DNA of 64,000 nt, from the NCBI GenBank assembly GCA_001298545.1, contig LJCX01000021.1:62001-126000 (forward strand). The letters run 5' to 3'. The stretch comes from Actinobacteria bacterium OV320. Its GTDB lineage: Bacteria; Actinomycetota; Actinomycetes; Streptomycetales; Streptomycetaceae. The notes beneath the pieces are model-generated. The model had not been told where the DNA came from and did no database searches. It was given only the letters and a program-made list of their open reading frames with translations. The position numbers and the translations under genes are program-made. Within the stretch, counting starts at the first letter, position 1, and every line of letters begins with the position of its first letter. Of this stretch, positions 18,371-26,718 are shown piece after piece.

Positions 18371-19931
18371 CCGGCAGAGCCCTCACCAGGGCGCGGAGGG
18401 TGCTCTCGGCCAGGGCCGGGTTGGCGGCGGCGTGGTGGGCGAGCTCCTCGTCGTCGAGGAGCTGCGCCAGCAGGGCGGGCGGCAGGTTCGGGTGGCGGGC
18501 GAACGCCGCCCGGACGGCGGGTTCGGGGTCCCGGGTGAGCCGTGCCACGGTGGCCGGCGGGGTCCCGGGGTCGCGGGCGGCGAGGGCCCGGACGGCGGGG
18601 TCCTCGTCGTCGGCGTGGGCGGCGAGCCCGTCCGTCGGGAAGCCGGGCCGGGTGACGAGGTGGGCGCGCTCGGGCCCGGTGTACTCCAGGAAGCCGCGCA
18701 GCAGGAGGGCCGCCGGGACGTCCGGTTGGTTCTGGGCCAGCAGGACGCGGACGCCGAGGTCCTCGTCGGCGGCCAGCCGGGCCACGAGGTCGGGCGGCAG
18801 GGTGCGCTCGCGCGCGGCCTCGCGGCGCAGCATGGGGTGACCGGACAGCGCGTCCCGGCGGACGGCCTCGGGGTCCCGCGGGACCAGTCGCTCGGGGTAG
18901 TGGCAGAACGGCTCGTCCAGGGGGACCTCGTAGTCGATCGCGGCCCGTTCCTCCTCGGTCCACGCGGGGTGGAGGGACACGGACAGCCGGACCTTCGGGT
19001 CGGGGTCGGCCGCGAGGGCGCGGAGCTCGTCGTGGTCGAGGTCGCGGTGGCGGGCGACCGTCCGGCGTACGTCGGGTTCGGGATCGGAGACCAGCGCGCG
19101 GCGTTCGACGGGACCGAGGTCCGCGCGGCGCGCGATGTGCCACCGGACCTCCGGGTCGGGATCGGCGGCCAGCAGGACCACGACGTCGGGCGGGAGACTC
19201 GGGTTGCCCGCGATCATCCGCCGGTCCTGGGGACCGGCCGGAGCGGTGAGGACGCTGTCCACGACGGCCCTGCTGAGAGCGTCGTGGAGCAGTGCGCCGG
19301 TGCGGCCGTGGCAGGACCGGTCGGGCAGTACGCTCTCCACCCACACGGGATCCTCGTGGCGCAGCCGGTCCTGCGCCCGCCGCCGCACCTCGTCGTCGGG
19401 GTCCGTCAGCAGCGCTGCCCGTGTCTTCGGGTCCTGCCATCCCCACATGCCGACTCCCCAGGCGCGGACCTTCGCGTCCGGATGCGTGGCCATGGAGCGG
19501 CGCAGCGTGAGGGAGAACTGCCGGTAGAAGGTGCCGCCCAGGTGCTCCGGATCGTAGGTGTTCATCATGTGGACGACGGTGTCGTCGGGCAGCGGCCGGG
19601 GCTCGGCGGGGGCGGTCACCCGGGGGGCCTCGGCGAGGTGGGCGTGCACGAACCAGTGCGGATCGTCCACCAGCCGCACCCGCTGGGCCGGGTCGACGTG
19701 CGGATTGCGGGCGAAGAAGCTACGGGTGCGGTGGTCGGGGTGTTCGATGACGGCGTCGACGACCGCCTCGGGCAGCACCCGGTCCCGGCACAGCACCATC
19801 CGTACGGCGAGCGGCGCCTTCGCCAGCAGGTGCAGCAGGACGTCCTGCGGACTCGAGGGGTTCAGGGCGACTCCCGCCAGGCGCCGGGTGGCGAGATCGG
19901 CGTCCTCCCAGATCTGCTCGGGTGTCGGCAT
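18363..19931 (-). CDS. Leucine-rich-repeat-variant (LRV/HEAT-like) repeat protein
   Basis: Protein of 522 residues built almost wholly from ~24-30-residue helical units with the theme LPPDLVARLAADEDLGVR followed by LLAQNQ, typical of LRV repeats (paired helices stacked in a solenoid). No signal peptide or enzyme motif is seen. ATG 19931 has a GGGGGGA site eight bases upstream. It is convergent with the DUF5682 gene and overlaps its end by eight bases. It probably serves as a protein-binding scaffold; a link with the MoxR/VWA operon is suggested only by position. Confidence 0.87.
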   Translation of the reverse strand: MPTPEQIWEDADLATRRLAGVALNPSSPQDVLLHLLAKAPLAVRMVLCRDRVLPEAVVDAVIEHPDHRTRSFFARNPHVDPAQRVRLVDDPHWFVHAHLAEAPRVTAPAEPRPLPDDTVVHMMNTYDPEHLGGTFYRQFSLTLRRSMATHPDAKVRAWGVGMWGWQDPKTRAALLTDPDDEVRRRAQDRLRHEDPVWVESVLPDRSCHGRTGALLHDALSRAVVDSVLTAPAGPQDRRMIAGNPSLPPDVVVLLAADPDPEVRWHIARRADLGPVERRALVSDPEPDVRRTVARHRDLDHDELRALAADPDPKVRLSVSLHPAWTEEERAAIDYEVPLDEPFCHYPERLVPRDPEAVRRDALSGHPMLRREAARERTLPPDLVARLAADEDLGVRVLLAQNQPDVPAALLLRGFLEYTGPERAHLVTRPGFPTDGLAAHADDEDPAVRALAARDPGTPPATVARLTRDPEPAVRAAFARHPNLPPALLAQLLDDEELAHHAAANPALAESTLRALVRALPVS

Positions 19932-19957
19932 GCGTCGAATCCCCCCAGGTCACGAGT

Positions 19958-19984
19958 GGGCCCCCTGTCGAGGACAGGGGGCCC
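19958..19984 (-). terminator. Perfect 12-bp stem hairpin after the GH43 gene
   Basis: GGGCCCCCTGTC (19958-19969), loop GAG, then GACAGGGGGCCC (19973-19984): 12 perfect pairs, extendable by T-A and a G-U. In the minus direction it begins 43 bases after the stop of the large GH43 gene and ends 26 bases before the LRV start, so it should separate the two transcripts. Confidence 0.75.
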
Positions 19985-20027
19985 ATGACCTTAACCGCCC
20001 GGCCGGAGCGAGGGCCAGGCGTCCGTG

Positions 20028-23000
20028 CTACCGGCGCCCGTAGCCGACCGTGATGACGCCGTTGACCTTTGCCGGGGTGCCACTGCTGTAGACCACCTCC
20101 CCGCCGGACTTCTTCCAGATCCTGATGAGGAAGGTGTCGGGGCTGTCCGTCGTCGTGAGGCGGAAGCCGTAGCCGCTCTTGCCGTTGACCGTGCCCGAAC
20201 CCTGGAGGACGGCCGTGGAGCCGGAGACGACGAGCCAGTCGAAACCGGTGGAGCGCAACTTCAGGCGCGCCGGCCTGAAGTCGAAGGTGACCCCTCCGGC
20301 CGGGGCGGTGGCCCCCGGCAGATAGCCGGCCGTGAGCGAGAAGAACGCCCGGCCCGTCGGCTTCGGCCCGACCTTGGAGGCGACGGTGCCCGCGCCCACC
20401 ACCGGGCCGGCGGTCCGGTCGTACACGATCAGCTCGGGGAGTGTCGTGGCGGCCGAGGCGCCGTCGTCGTCGGTGACGGTGATCACCGGACGGCGGATGC
20501 CCGCCGAGGTGTAGGTGTGCTCGGCACGGCAGCCGGACGGGGTGACCGTGCCGGTGGCCGGCTTGCCGCCGTCCTTCCAGTCGACGACGCAGGTGTGGGT
20601 GTCACCGGTGCCCGGGTCGCCGAACCGGACGGTGACGGCCGTACCGCGGCCGGCAGGCACCGGGCCCGACGGGCCGGTGGCGGACGTGATGGCGGGGGCC
20701 GCGTTCGTCACGGTCACCACGGCCGCGTCGGTGCTGCGGCCGCCGGTCAGGGTGACGGGGTAGGTGCCGTTGTCGGTGCAGGTGACCGTGGTGCGGGCGG
20801 CGGCGGGGTCCGCGACCGTGCAGGGTGCGCCCTTCTCGACGGTCCATCGTGCGCCCCCCGCTCCGGAGACCGTGCCGGTCAGGGCGATCGCGGCGCCCTC
20901 GACGCCCTGGGCGTCCGGACCGGCGTGCACGACGGTGACCGGGTCGATGCCCGTGAGGGTGGGCACGACCTTCTCGATCAGGCCGTCCGCGTCGAACTCC
21001 AGCTTGTCGACGGTGGTTTCGCGGTGGGTGCCGTCACCGCCGGGGATGGCGAAGCGGTGGTAGGCGATGTACCAGTCGTCGGTTCCCGGTACCTGGACGA
21101 CCGAGTGGTGGCCGGTGCCCTTGATGCCGAGGGAGAGGTCCTTCTCGAGGATCACGCCGCGCTTGGTCCACGGGCCGGTGGGCGAGGGGCCGGTGGCGTA
21201 GGCGACGCGGTAGTTCTCGTCCCGGGTGTCGTTCTCCGACCACATGAAGTAGTAGGTGCCCTTGCGCTTGACGACGAAGCTGCCCTCGTTGTAGCCGCTC
21301 GGGGTGATGTCGGTGATCTTCGAGGCGTCGAAGGAGACCATGTCGTCGCCGAGCGGCACCACGTAGGCGTGGCCGTTGCCCCAGTAGAGGTACGACCGGC
21401 CGTCGTCGTCCGTGAAGACCGCCGGGTCGATCATCTGGCCGCTGTACTCGCCGGCCTTGAGCAGCGGCTTGCCCAGGGCGTCGGTGAAGGGGCCGGTGGG
21501 CGAGTCGGAGACGGCGACACCGATGTTGGCGTCGGCGCAGAAGTAGAAGTAGTACTTACCGTTCTTCTCGGCGATCGTCGGCGCCCAGGCCCTGCTGTCC
21601 GCCCAGCTCACGTCCGGTCCCAGGTCGAGGATGACCCCGTGGTCCGTCCAGTGCACCAGGTCGGTCGACGAGTACGCCTTGAACTGAGTACCGCTCCAGC
21701 CCTCGAAGCCGTCGGTCGTCGGGTACATGTAGAAGGTGTCACCGAAGCGCACGATGTTCGGGTCGGCGTTGAGACCCGGCAGCACCGGGCTCTTCATGAC
21801 CAGCGCCGACACGGTCCAGGTGCGCTTCGTGCCGTCCGAGCCGGTCACCTCGTACGTCACCGGCTTGCTGAAGTCGTGCACGCTGCCCGAGGCGGGGCTG
21901 ATCGCCGCGCCGTGGGCGAGGGTGAACTCCGGCGCCAGCGCGGTGAGGTCGGTGCCTTCCTTCAGCGGCAGCGTGACCTTGCTGTGCGCGTTGTCGAGAA
22001 GGGCGTCGACCTTCAGCGCGGGGTGCGTCGCCCTGGCGATGCCCGCGGTGTTGCCGCTGAGTTCCATGACCTCCGCGGCCGACAGCGCGCGGTCGTAGAC
22101 GCGGAAGTCGTCGACCTCGCCGCCGAAGTACGGGTCGGCCGAGTACAGCGACCTGCCGATGTAGCCGCTGTAGTCCTTGGCGGAGTCGTACAGCTCGGAC
22201 GGCTTCACCGTGGTCGTCGTGCGGGCCGCCTCGACGCCGTCGACGTAGAGGACCATCGTGCCGGTGGCGCCGTCGAGGGTGACCGTGACGTGCCGCCACT
22301 CGCCGGGGGTGAGCTGCGAGCCGGCCGTCAGTTTCGACTCCGCCGACCAACTGGCCTTGGTGATTGCCGAGTACAGGCTGGACCCGCCGTTGGAGGGGGT
22401 GGCGAACAGGTACTTGTCGCTGTCGGGGCCGAGCCCGAACAGCCACTGGAAGGACGAGCCGCCCTTCCACTTGGCGTACGTGGACACGGTGACGCTGTCG
22501 GCGCCCTTCAGGACGCCGTTCGGGATCTTGACGTACGGGGAGGTCGCGGAGTCGCCGGACATCTTGAACGAGCCGCCGTCCACGCCGGTGGCGAACTCGG
22601 GCGTGCGGACGTAGGTGCCGTGGTTGCCGTGGCCGCTGGAGTCGACGGCGATGTTGCCGGACGTCTCGTCGAAGCCGTAGTGCAGCAGCAGGTCGGCGGG
22701 CACGTCGGCGCCCTCCTCGGAGACCGTCACCCGGGCCCGGACGGGAAGCGCGGCGCCGTCGGGCAGGCTTCCGGTCACCGTGAACGTGCCGGCCTGTGCG
22801 TAGGCCGAGGCCGGGACGTCGTCCCAGGCCACCGCCACCGGGCGCGCGACCCCGTCGGCGTAGGTGGCGATCACGGTCGCGGGCAGTACCGGGGCCTGGC
22901 CGATCCGTGTCTTCACCGGCACGTCCTCGACGCTCTCGACCAGCTGGTCCGGCTGGTAGGCGCGCAGCAGCCGGTCGTACTCGGCCTGGGTGACCGGCAG

Positions 23001-25214
23001 GACGGTGCCGTGGCGGGGTTTGGCCGGCAGGTCGTAGCCGGTGGACGGGGTCCAGACGCCGGAGGCGAGGTCGGTGGTCTCGAACGGGAGGTAGCCGCGG
23101 CCGCCGAACTCGTCGAGGAAGGCGTACCACTTCTCCTCGGTGTTGGACTTGAACACCAGCGGTCCCTCGGCCGCGTTCATCGCGCCCTTGCCGATGCCCT
23201 CGGCGACCGCGTCCCAGGAGAGGTTCAGCAGCGAGTCGCTCTTCTCCTCGAAGATGAACTTGCTGTTGGGGGTGGAGGAGGAGTTGTTGCGCTCGTCCTT
23301 GGACAGCCGGAAGTACGTGCCGTCGTGCTGGATCACCGTGGAGTCGATGACCGAGTAGCCGCGGTCGATCCACACCTTGGGCTCGCTGAAGGTGTAGAAG
23401 TCGCGTGTGGTGGCGTACATCATCCGGTTGTACGTGTCGCCGGAGTGCGCCGCGTTGTCGTACAGCTTCGACGCCCAGAAGACCACGTACTCGCCGAGAC
23501 CGGCGTCGTAGTACGCCTCGGGCGCCCAGGTGTTGCCGGCGCTGTCGGGGGAGACCTTCACCAGGCGCTGGTCCGTCCAGTGGACGAGGTCGGTGGACTC
23601 CCAGACCATGACGGACTTGCTGCCGGTGCGCTGGGCGGCGTCCCAGTCGCCGTTGCCGTAGATCCTGAGGTCGGTGGCGATCTGGTAGAACTTGTCGCCC
23701 TCGGGGGAGCGGATGATGAACGGGTCGCGCAGGCCCTGCTCACCGAGGGTGGAGGTCAGCACCGGCCGCTCGTCGTTCAGCTCCCGCCACTTCAGCGGGT
23801 CGTCGCCCTTGCTGAGCGCGGCGTAGAGCTGCTCGCCGTCGGACGTGCCCTCGCCGGTGAAGTAGCTGAACATGTAGCCCTTGAGGGCTTCCTTCACGGG
23901 GAGTTCGGGGACCTTCGCGGTGAACACGCGGGTCGCCTTTGCCTCGCCCTTGGTGACGGTCGCGGTCAGGTCGACGGTGGTGGCGCCGGTGCCGTGCGCG
24001 GGACGGTGGACCACGCCGTCGGCCGAGACGACGTCCGCTCGCGCGGAGGCCCAGCTGACGTCCGTGCCGTAGGAACCGGTCGCCGGGAGGCTGAGGTTGC
24101 CGCGTACGTCGTCGAGGTTGTGGACCGCGAGGGCGTCGGCGGCCTGCCGGGCGGCGGTCGCGTCGTCGAACGCGGCGAGGACCGTGACGTCGAACGACTT
24201 GGTCGCGGTGACCGTCCCCTTCCTGAGGGTGGCGGTGAGCGTGGCGTGGCCGTCCGGCTCGCCCGCGGCGGGACGGGTCACCTTGCCGGCGTCCGACACC
24301 AGGGCGCTGTTGTCGCTGGCCCAGGTGATGGTGGCGCCGCCGGCGGTGCCGGTCCTCGGCAGGTCAAGGTCGGCGACGACGGCACCGGTGTCCCCGAGGC
24401 TCAGCGCGGCCTTGTCGTCGGCGACGCCCTGCGTGGCCACGGGGAGGGCGAGCTGTTCCACGTCGGAGGCGGGCAGCGCGTGGTCGTACACCCGGAAGTC
24501 GCGGATGTCGCCCTTGAAGAGCTTGTCGCCCGAGTACACCGACTTGCCGAGGTAGTTGGCGGTGGTGACGCCGGAGCCGATGGCGCCGGGGGTGATGGTG
24601 ACCGACGTGTTGCGGGCGACCTCGACGCCGTCCTCGTACAGCACACCGGTGGTGCCGGACTGTGTGTAGGTGAGGTGCTTCCACACCGAGCGGGTCAGGT
24701 TGTGGGAGTCGGCGGGCTTGGTGGTCTGCTCCGTCGACCAGTTGCCGGTGGCGATCGAGGTGCGCAGGGAGTTGCCCGTGGTGAACAGGTAGCCGTTGCC
24801 GTTGCTGCCGCTGGAGTTGCCGAAGCCGTACAGGAAGTACGGCGTGGACTGGGCGGCGTCGATCCGCACGTCCATGGCGACGCTGATCGCGTCCATGCCC
24901 TTCAGCACGTCGTTCGGCACCTTGACGTAGGTGTCGGAGCCGTTGAAGGCGAGGCCCTGGCCGGTGGACGACCAGCCGGCGGTTCCCGCCACCGTGCCGT
25001 CGCGGCCGTGACCGGAGGCGTCGGTGACCGTGGTGCCGGACGTGGCGTCGAGCTTGTACCACAGGGCCAGACCGTCGGTGATGTCGGCGGCCTCGTCGGC
25101 CTGGACGGGGGTCGCCGCCCCGACGAGGCCGACGAGCAGGGACACGGCGGTCAGTGCGGCCAGTCGCCCCGCCCCCCGTCTCGCACGGTCGCCGGGTCGA
25201 TGTCTGTGCGTCAT
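20028..25214 (-). CDS. Secreted multimodular glycosidase with two GH43 and two LamG domains
   Basis: Protein of 1728 residues from ATG 25214 (the frame is open 16 codons further, but this Met starts a clean signal peptide: Arg-rich n-region, LTAVSLLVGLVGA, then cleavage after VQA). Domain order, approximate: LamG 45-225; Ig-like 235-420; first GH43 propeller 440-750 (LRDPFIIRSPEGDKF, NTWAPEAYY); Ig-like 755-830; second LamG from 840; beta-rich linker; second GH43 1140-1410 (NADPNIVRFGDTFYMYP, RAWAPTI); PKD/Ig-like 1425-1590; beta C-terminus. Both propellers keep the early catalytic Asp. GH43 enzymes cleave arabinose or xylose links in arabinan, arabinoxylan or arabinogalactan, so this should trim plant polysaccharide outside the cell. 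Confidence 0.9.
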   Translation of the reverse strand: MTHRHRPGDRARRGAGRLAALTAVSLLVGLVGAATPVQADEAADITDGLALWYKLDATSGTTVTDASGHGRDGTVAGTAGWSSTGQGLAFNGSDTYVKVPNDVLKGMDAISVAMDVRIDAAQSTPYFLYGFGNSSGSNGNGYLFTTGNSLRTSIATGNWSTEQTTKPADSHNLTRSVWKHLTYTQSGTTGVLYEDGVEVARNTSVTITPGAIGSGVTTANYLGKSVYSGDKLFKGDIRDFRVYDHALPASDVEQLALPVATQGVADDKAALSLGDTGAVVADLDLPRTGTAGGATITWASDNSALVSDAGKVTRPAAGEPDGHATLTATLRKGTVTATKSFDVTVLAAFDDATAARQAADALAVHNLDDVRGNLSLPATGSYGTDVSWASARADVVSADGVVHRPAHGTGATTVDLTATVTKGEAKATRVFTAKVPELPVKEALKGYMFSYFTGEGTSDGEQLYAALSKGDDPLKWRELNDERPVLTSTLGEQGLRDPFIIRSPEGDKFYQIATDLRIYGNGDWDAAQRTGSKSVMVWESTDLVHWTDQRLVKVSPDSAGNTWAPEAYYDAGLGEYVVFWASKLYDNAAHSGDTYNRMMYATTRDFYTFSEPKVWIDRGYSVIDSTVIQHDGTYFRLSKDERNNSSSTPNSKFIFEEKSDSLLNLSWDAVAEGIGKGAMNAAEGPLVFKSNTEEKWYAFLDEFGGRGYLPFETTDLASGVWTPSTGYDLPAKPRHGTVLPVTQAEYDRLLRAYQPDQLVESVEDVPVKTRIGQAPVLPATVIATYADGVARPVAVAWDDVPASAYAQAGTFTVTGSLPDGAALPVRARVTVSEEGADVPADLLLHYGFDETSGNIAVDSSGHGNHGTYVRTPEFATGVDGGSFKMSGDSATSPYVKIPNGVLKGADSVTVSTYAKWKGGSSFQWLFGLGPDSDKYLFATPSNGGSSLYSAITKASWSAESKLTAGSQLTPGEWRHVTVTLDGATGTMVLYVDGVEAARTTTTVKPSELYDSAKDYSGYIGRSLYSADPYFGGEVDDFRVYDRALSAAEVMELSGNTAGIARATHPALKVDALLDNAHSKVTLPLKEGTDLTALAPEFTLAHGAAISPASGSVHDFSKPVTYEVTGSDGTKRTWTVSALVMKSPVLPGLNADPNIVRFGDTFYMYPTTDGFEGWSGTQFKAYSSTDLVHWTDHGVILDLGPDVSWADSRAWAPTIAEKNGKYYFYFCADANIGVAVSDSPTGPFTDALGKPLLKAGEYSGQMIDPAVFTDDDGRSYLYWGNGHAYVVPLGDDMVSFDASKITDITPSGYNEGSFVVKRKGTYYFMWSENDTRDENYRVAYATGPSPTGPWTKRGVILEKDLSLGIKGTGHHSVVQVPGTDDWYIAYHRFAIPGGDGTHRETTVDKLEFDADGLIEKVVPTLTGIDPVTVVHAGPDAQGVEGAAIALTGTVSGAGGARWTVEKGAPCTVADPAAARTTVTCTDNGTYPVTLTGGRSTDAAVVTVTNAAPAITSATGPSGPVPAGRGTAVTVRFGDPGTGDTHTCVVDWKDGGKPATGTVTPSGCRAEHTYTSAGIRRPVITVTDDDGASAATTLPELIVYDRTAGPVVGAGTVASKVGPKPTGRAFFSLTAGYLPGATAPAGGVTFDFRPARLKLRSTGFDWLVVSGSTAVLQGSGTVNGKSGYGFRLTTTDSPDTFLIRIWKKSGGEVVYSSGTPAKVNGVITVGYGRR

Positions 25215-25344
25215 GGGGGACCGCCGTTTCAACCGTGTGACGTGATGTTGCGAGAGTGTCAAACGGTGTACACAGCCGCGTCAAGAGTTCTCGAACAATG
25301 TCCGACAGGTCGAACGCGGCGGGACGGCTCGCAAGGCCCTCTGT

Positions 25345-26490
25345 TCAACGCGGTGTTGACGATTCCAGCCATGCGGTGAGGGCCCACCACCAGTGCAGGG
25401 TGGCCGGCGGGCCGTCACCGTCGGCGAGGGACGCGGAGGTGATCTGCCTCAGTCGGCCGAGCCGGTAGCGGACGGTGTTGGGGTGGGTGAACAGCGCCGC
25501 CGCGGTCTGGTCGAGCCGGCGTCCGTTGTCCAGGAACGCCAGTGCGGTGCGGGCGAGTTGATGGTGGAAGGCGTCCGCAGGGTCGAGCGAACCGAGCAAC
25601 CGGCGGCTCAGCAGGGTGCCCAGCGAGGGCTGCTCGGCCAGCGCGATCCGGGCGGCGAAGTCCGTGACGTCGAACAGCCCGTGCAGACCGTGCTGCCGGC
25701 CGAGATCCACGGCGCGCACGCACAGCCGGTACAGCCCGGGCAGCTCCGGCAGGGGGGCGGCGGGCGCGACCACCACGAGCGCCTCGGGATCCACCTCGTC
25801 GGCCTCCGGCGGCCGCGGGCACAGTCCGGCCGCGCGGCCGTCGAGAGGCACGGTCACCGCGTGCGGCGAGCGCACCGCCCGCGCGGGCACGGGAGCGGCG
25901 ACCAGGCAGTGGTAGTGCCCGGCGGCGTCCGCCCGGACCCCGGCGCGCGCCAACTCCTCGTGTCGCGGCGGGACTTCGCCGACCAACGCCTGTTGCAGGA
26001 GCCGGGTGCGGACGGCACCCAGTGCGCGTGGCGACTCGTGCTCGGCGGCGCGGTAGCCGTGGATCACCTGGCGTTCCATCGCCGCGCCGTACTCCTGGAG
26101 CCGCAGGACGACCGACAGCAGCGCCCGGTCCGAGACCCCCGCCGAACGGCACCGGTCCACGACGATCTCCGCCGCGCGGCCCAGCGCCGCCTGCACACCC
26201 CGCAGGACGACCGTCATCGGCACGCCCTGCACGGCACGGTCGGCGCCGAGCAGGAGGGCGGCCGTGAAGTCCTGATCGTCCACCGACCCGGTCCGCTCCG
26301 GGGCGGTGAACCAGGGGTCGGCCGCGCGGAGCATCGCCGTCACATGCGACCGGGTCGCCTCCTCGGTCAGCCGGGACAGTTCGGGGGAGCGGCTGCGGGC
26401 GGCGTGCGCGAGCTCGACGCACACATCGACGTCGGAGGCCATGTCCCGCAGGACCCTGGCGACCGGCTCCGGTCCGTGGACGACGGTCAT
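25345..26490 (-). CDS. PucR/CdaR-family transcriptional regulator
   Basis: Protein of 381 residues. The C-terminus has the PucR helix-turn-helix (LDQTAAALFTHPNTVRYRLG, then RLRQITSASL). The N-terminal ~280 residues are helical with a GGDEF-like/CdaR linker region and no obvious ligand motif. ATG 26490 has GGAGG eight bases upstream. It is divergent from the FAD dehydrogenase gene, the usual arrangement for a local regulator. It also lies just upstream of the large GH43 gene on the same strand. The inducer is unknown. Confidence 0.87.
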   Translation of the reverse strand: MTVVHGPEPVARVLRDMASDVDVCVELAHAARSRSPELSRLTEEATRSHVTAMLRAADPWFTAPERTGSVDDQDFTAALLLGADRAVQGVPMTVVLRGVQAALGRAAEIVVDRCRSAGVSDRALLSVVLRLQEYGAAMERQVIHGYRAAEHESPRALGAVRTRLLQQALVGEVPPRHEELARAGVRADAAGHYHCLVAAPVPARAVRSPHAVTVPLDGRAAGLCPRPPEADEVDPEALVVVAPAAPLPELPGLYRLCVRAVDLGRQHGLHGLFDVTDFAARIALAEQPSLGTLLSRRLLGSLDPADAFHHQLARTALAFLDNGRRLDQTAAALFTHPNTVRYRLGRLRQITSASLADGDGPPATLHWWWALTAWLESSTPR

Positions 26491-26595
26491 GGTCCCCCTC
26501 CGCCCGGACGCTGTCGCCGAGCCACAAGCGAGCGGTGCTCACGTTGACGCCCGCGCACTACCGGAGCCGTGTGACGACCTGGTTTCCTGTTGGGC

Positions 26596-26606
26596 TACCG
26601 ACGGTA
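26596..26606. promoter_or_regulatory. Palindrome at the centre of the PucR/dehydrogenase divergent region
   Basis: TACCGACGGTA (5-bp arms around one base) lies at the exact midpoint of the 228-bp region between the divergent pucR-like gene and the FAD dehydrogenase. This is a reasonable position for an autoregulatory operator, but the arms are short. Confidence 0.3.
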
Positions 26607-26718
26607 ACAGCGCAGCTGTCGCAGGAACACCCCTCAGTCACGCCACCCATGGACCGGCCAGGGACCACCCGAGCACGGTCCAGGCACCGCCCCCGCGAAG
26701 CCTCCAGGAGGGCCGCTC

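Noticed and set aside
20025..25379. 1784-codon plus-strand open frame opposite the GH43 gene
   Set aside because: It is antisense to a protein with clear domains, and its translation is Gly/Val/Arg-rich low complexity, as expected for a complementary frame in high-GC DNA.
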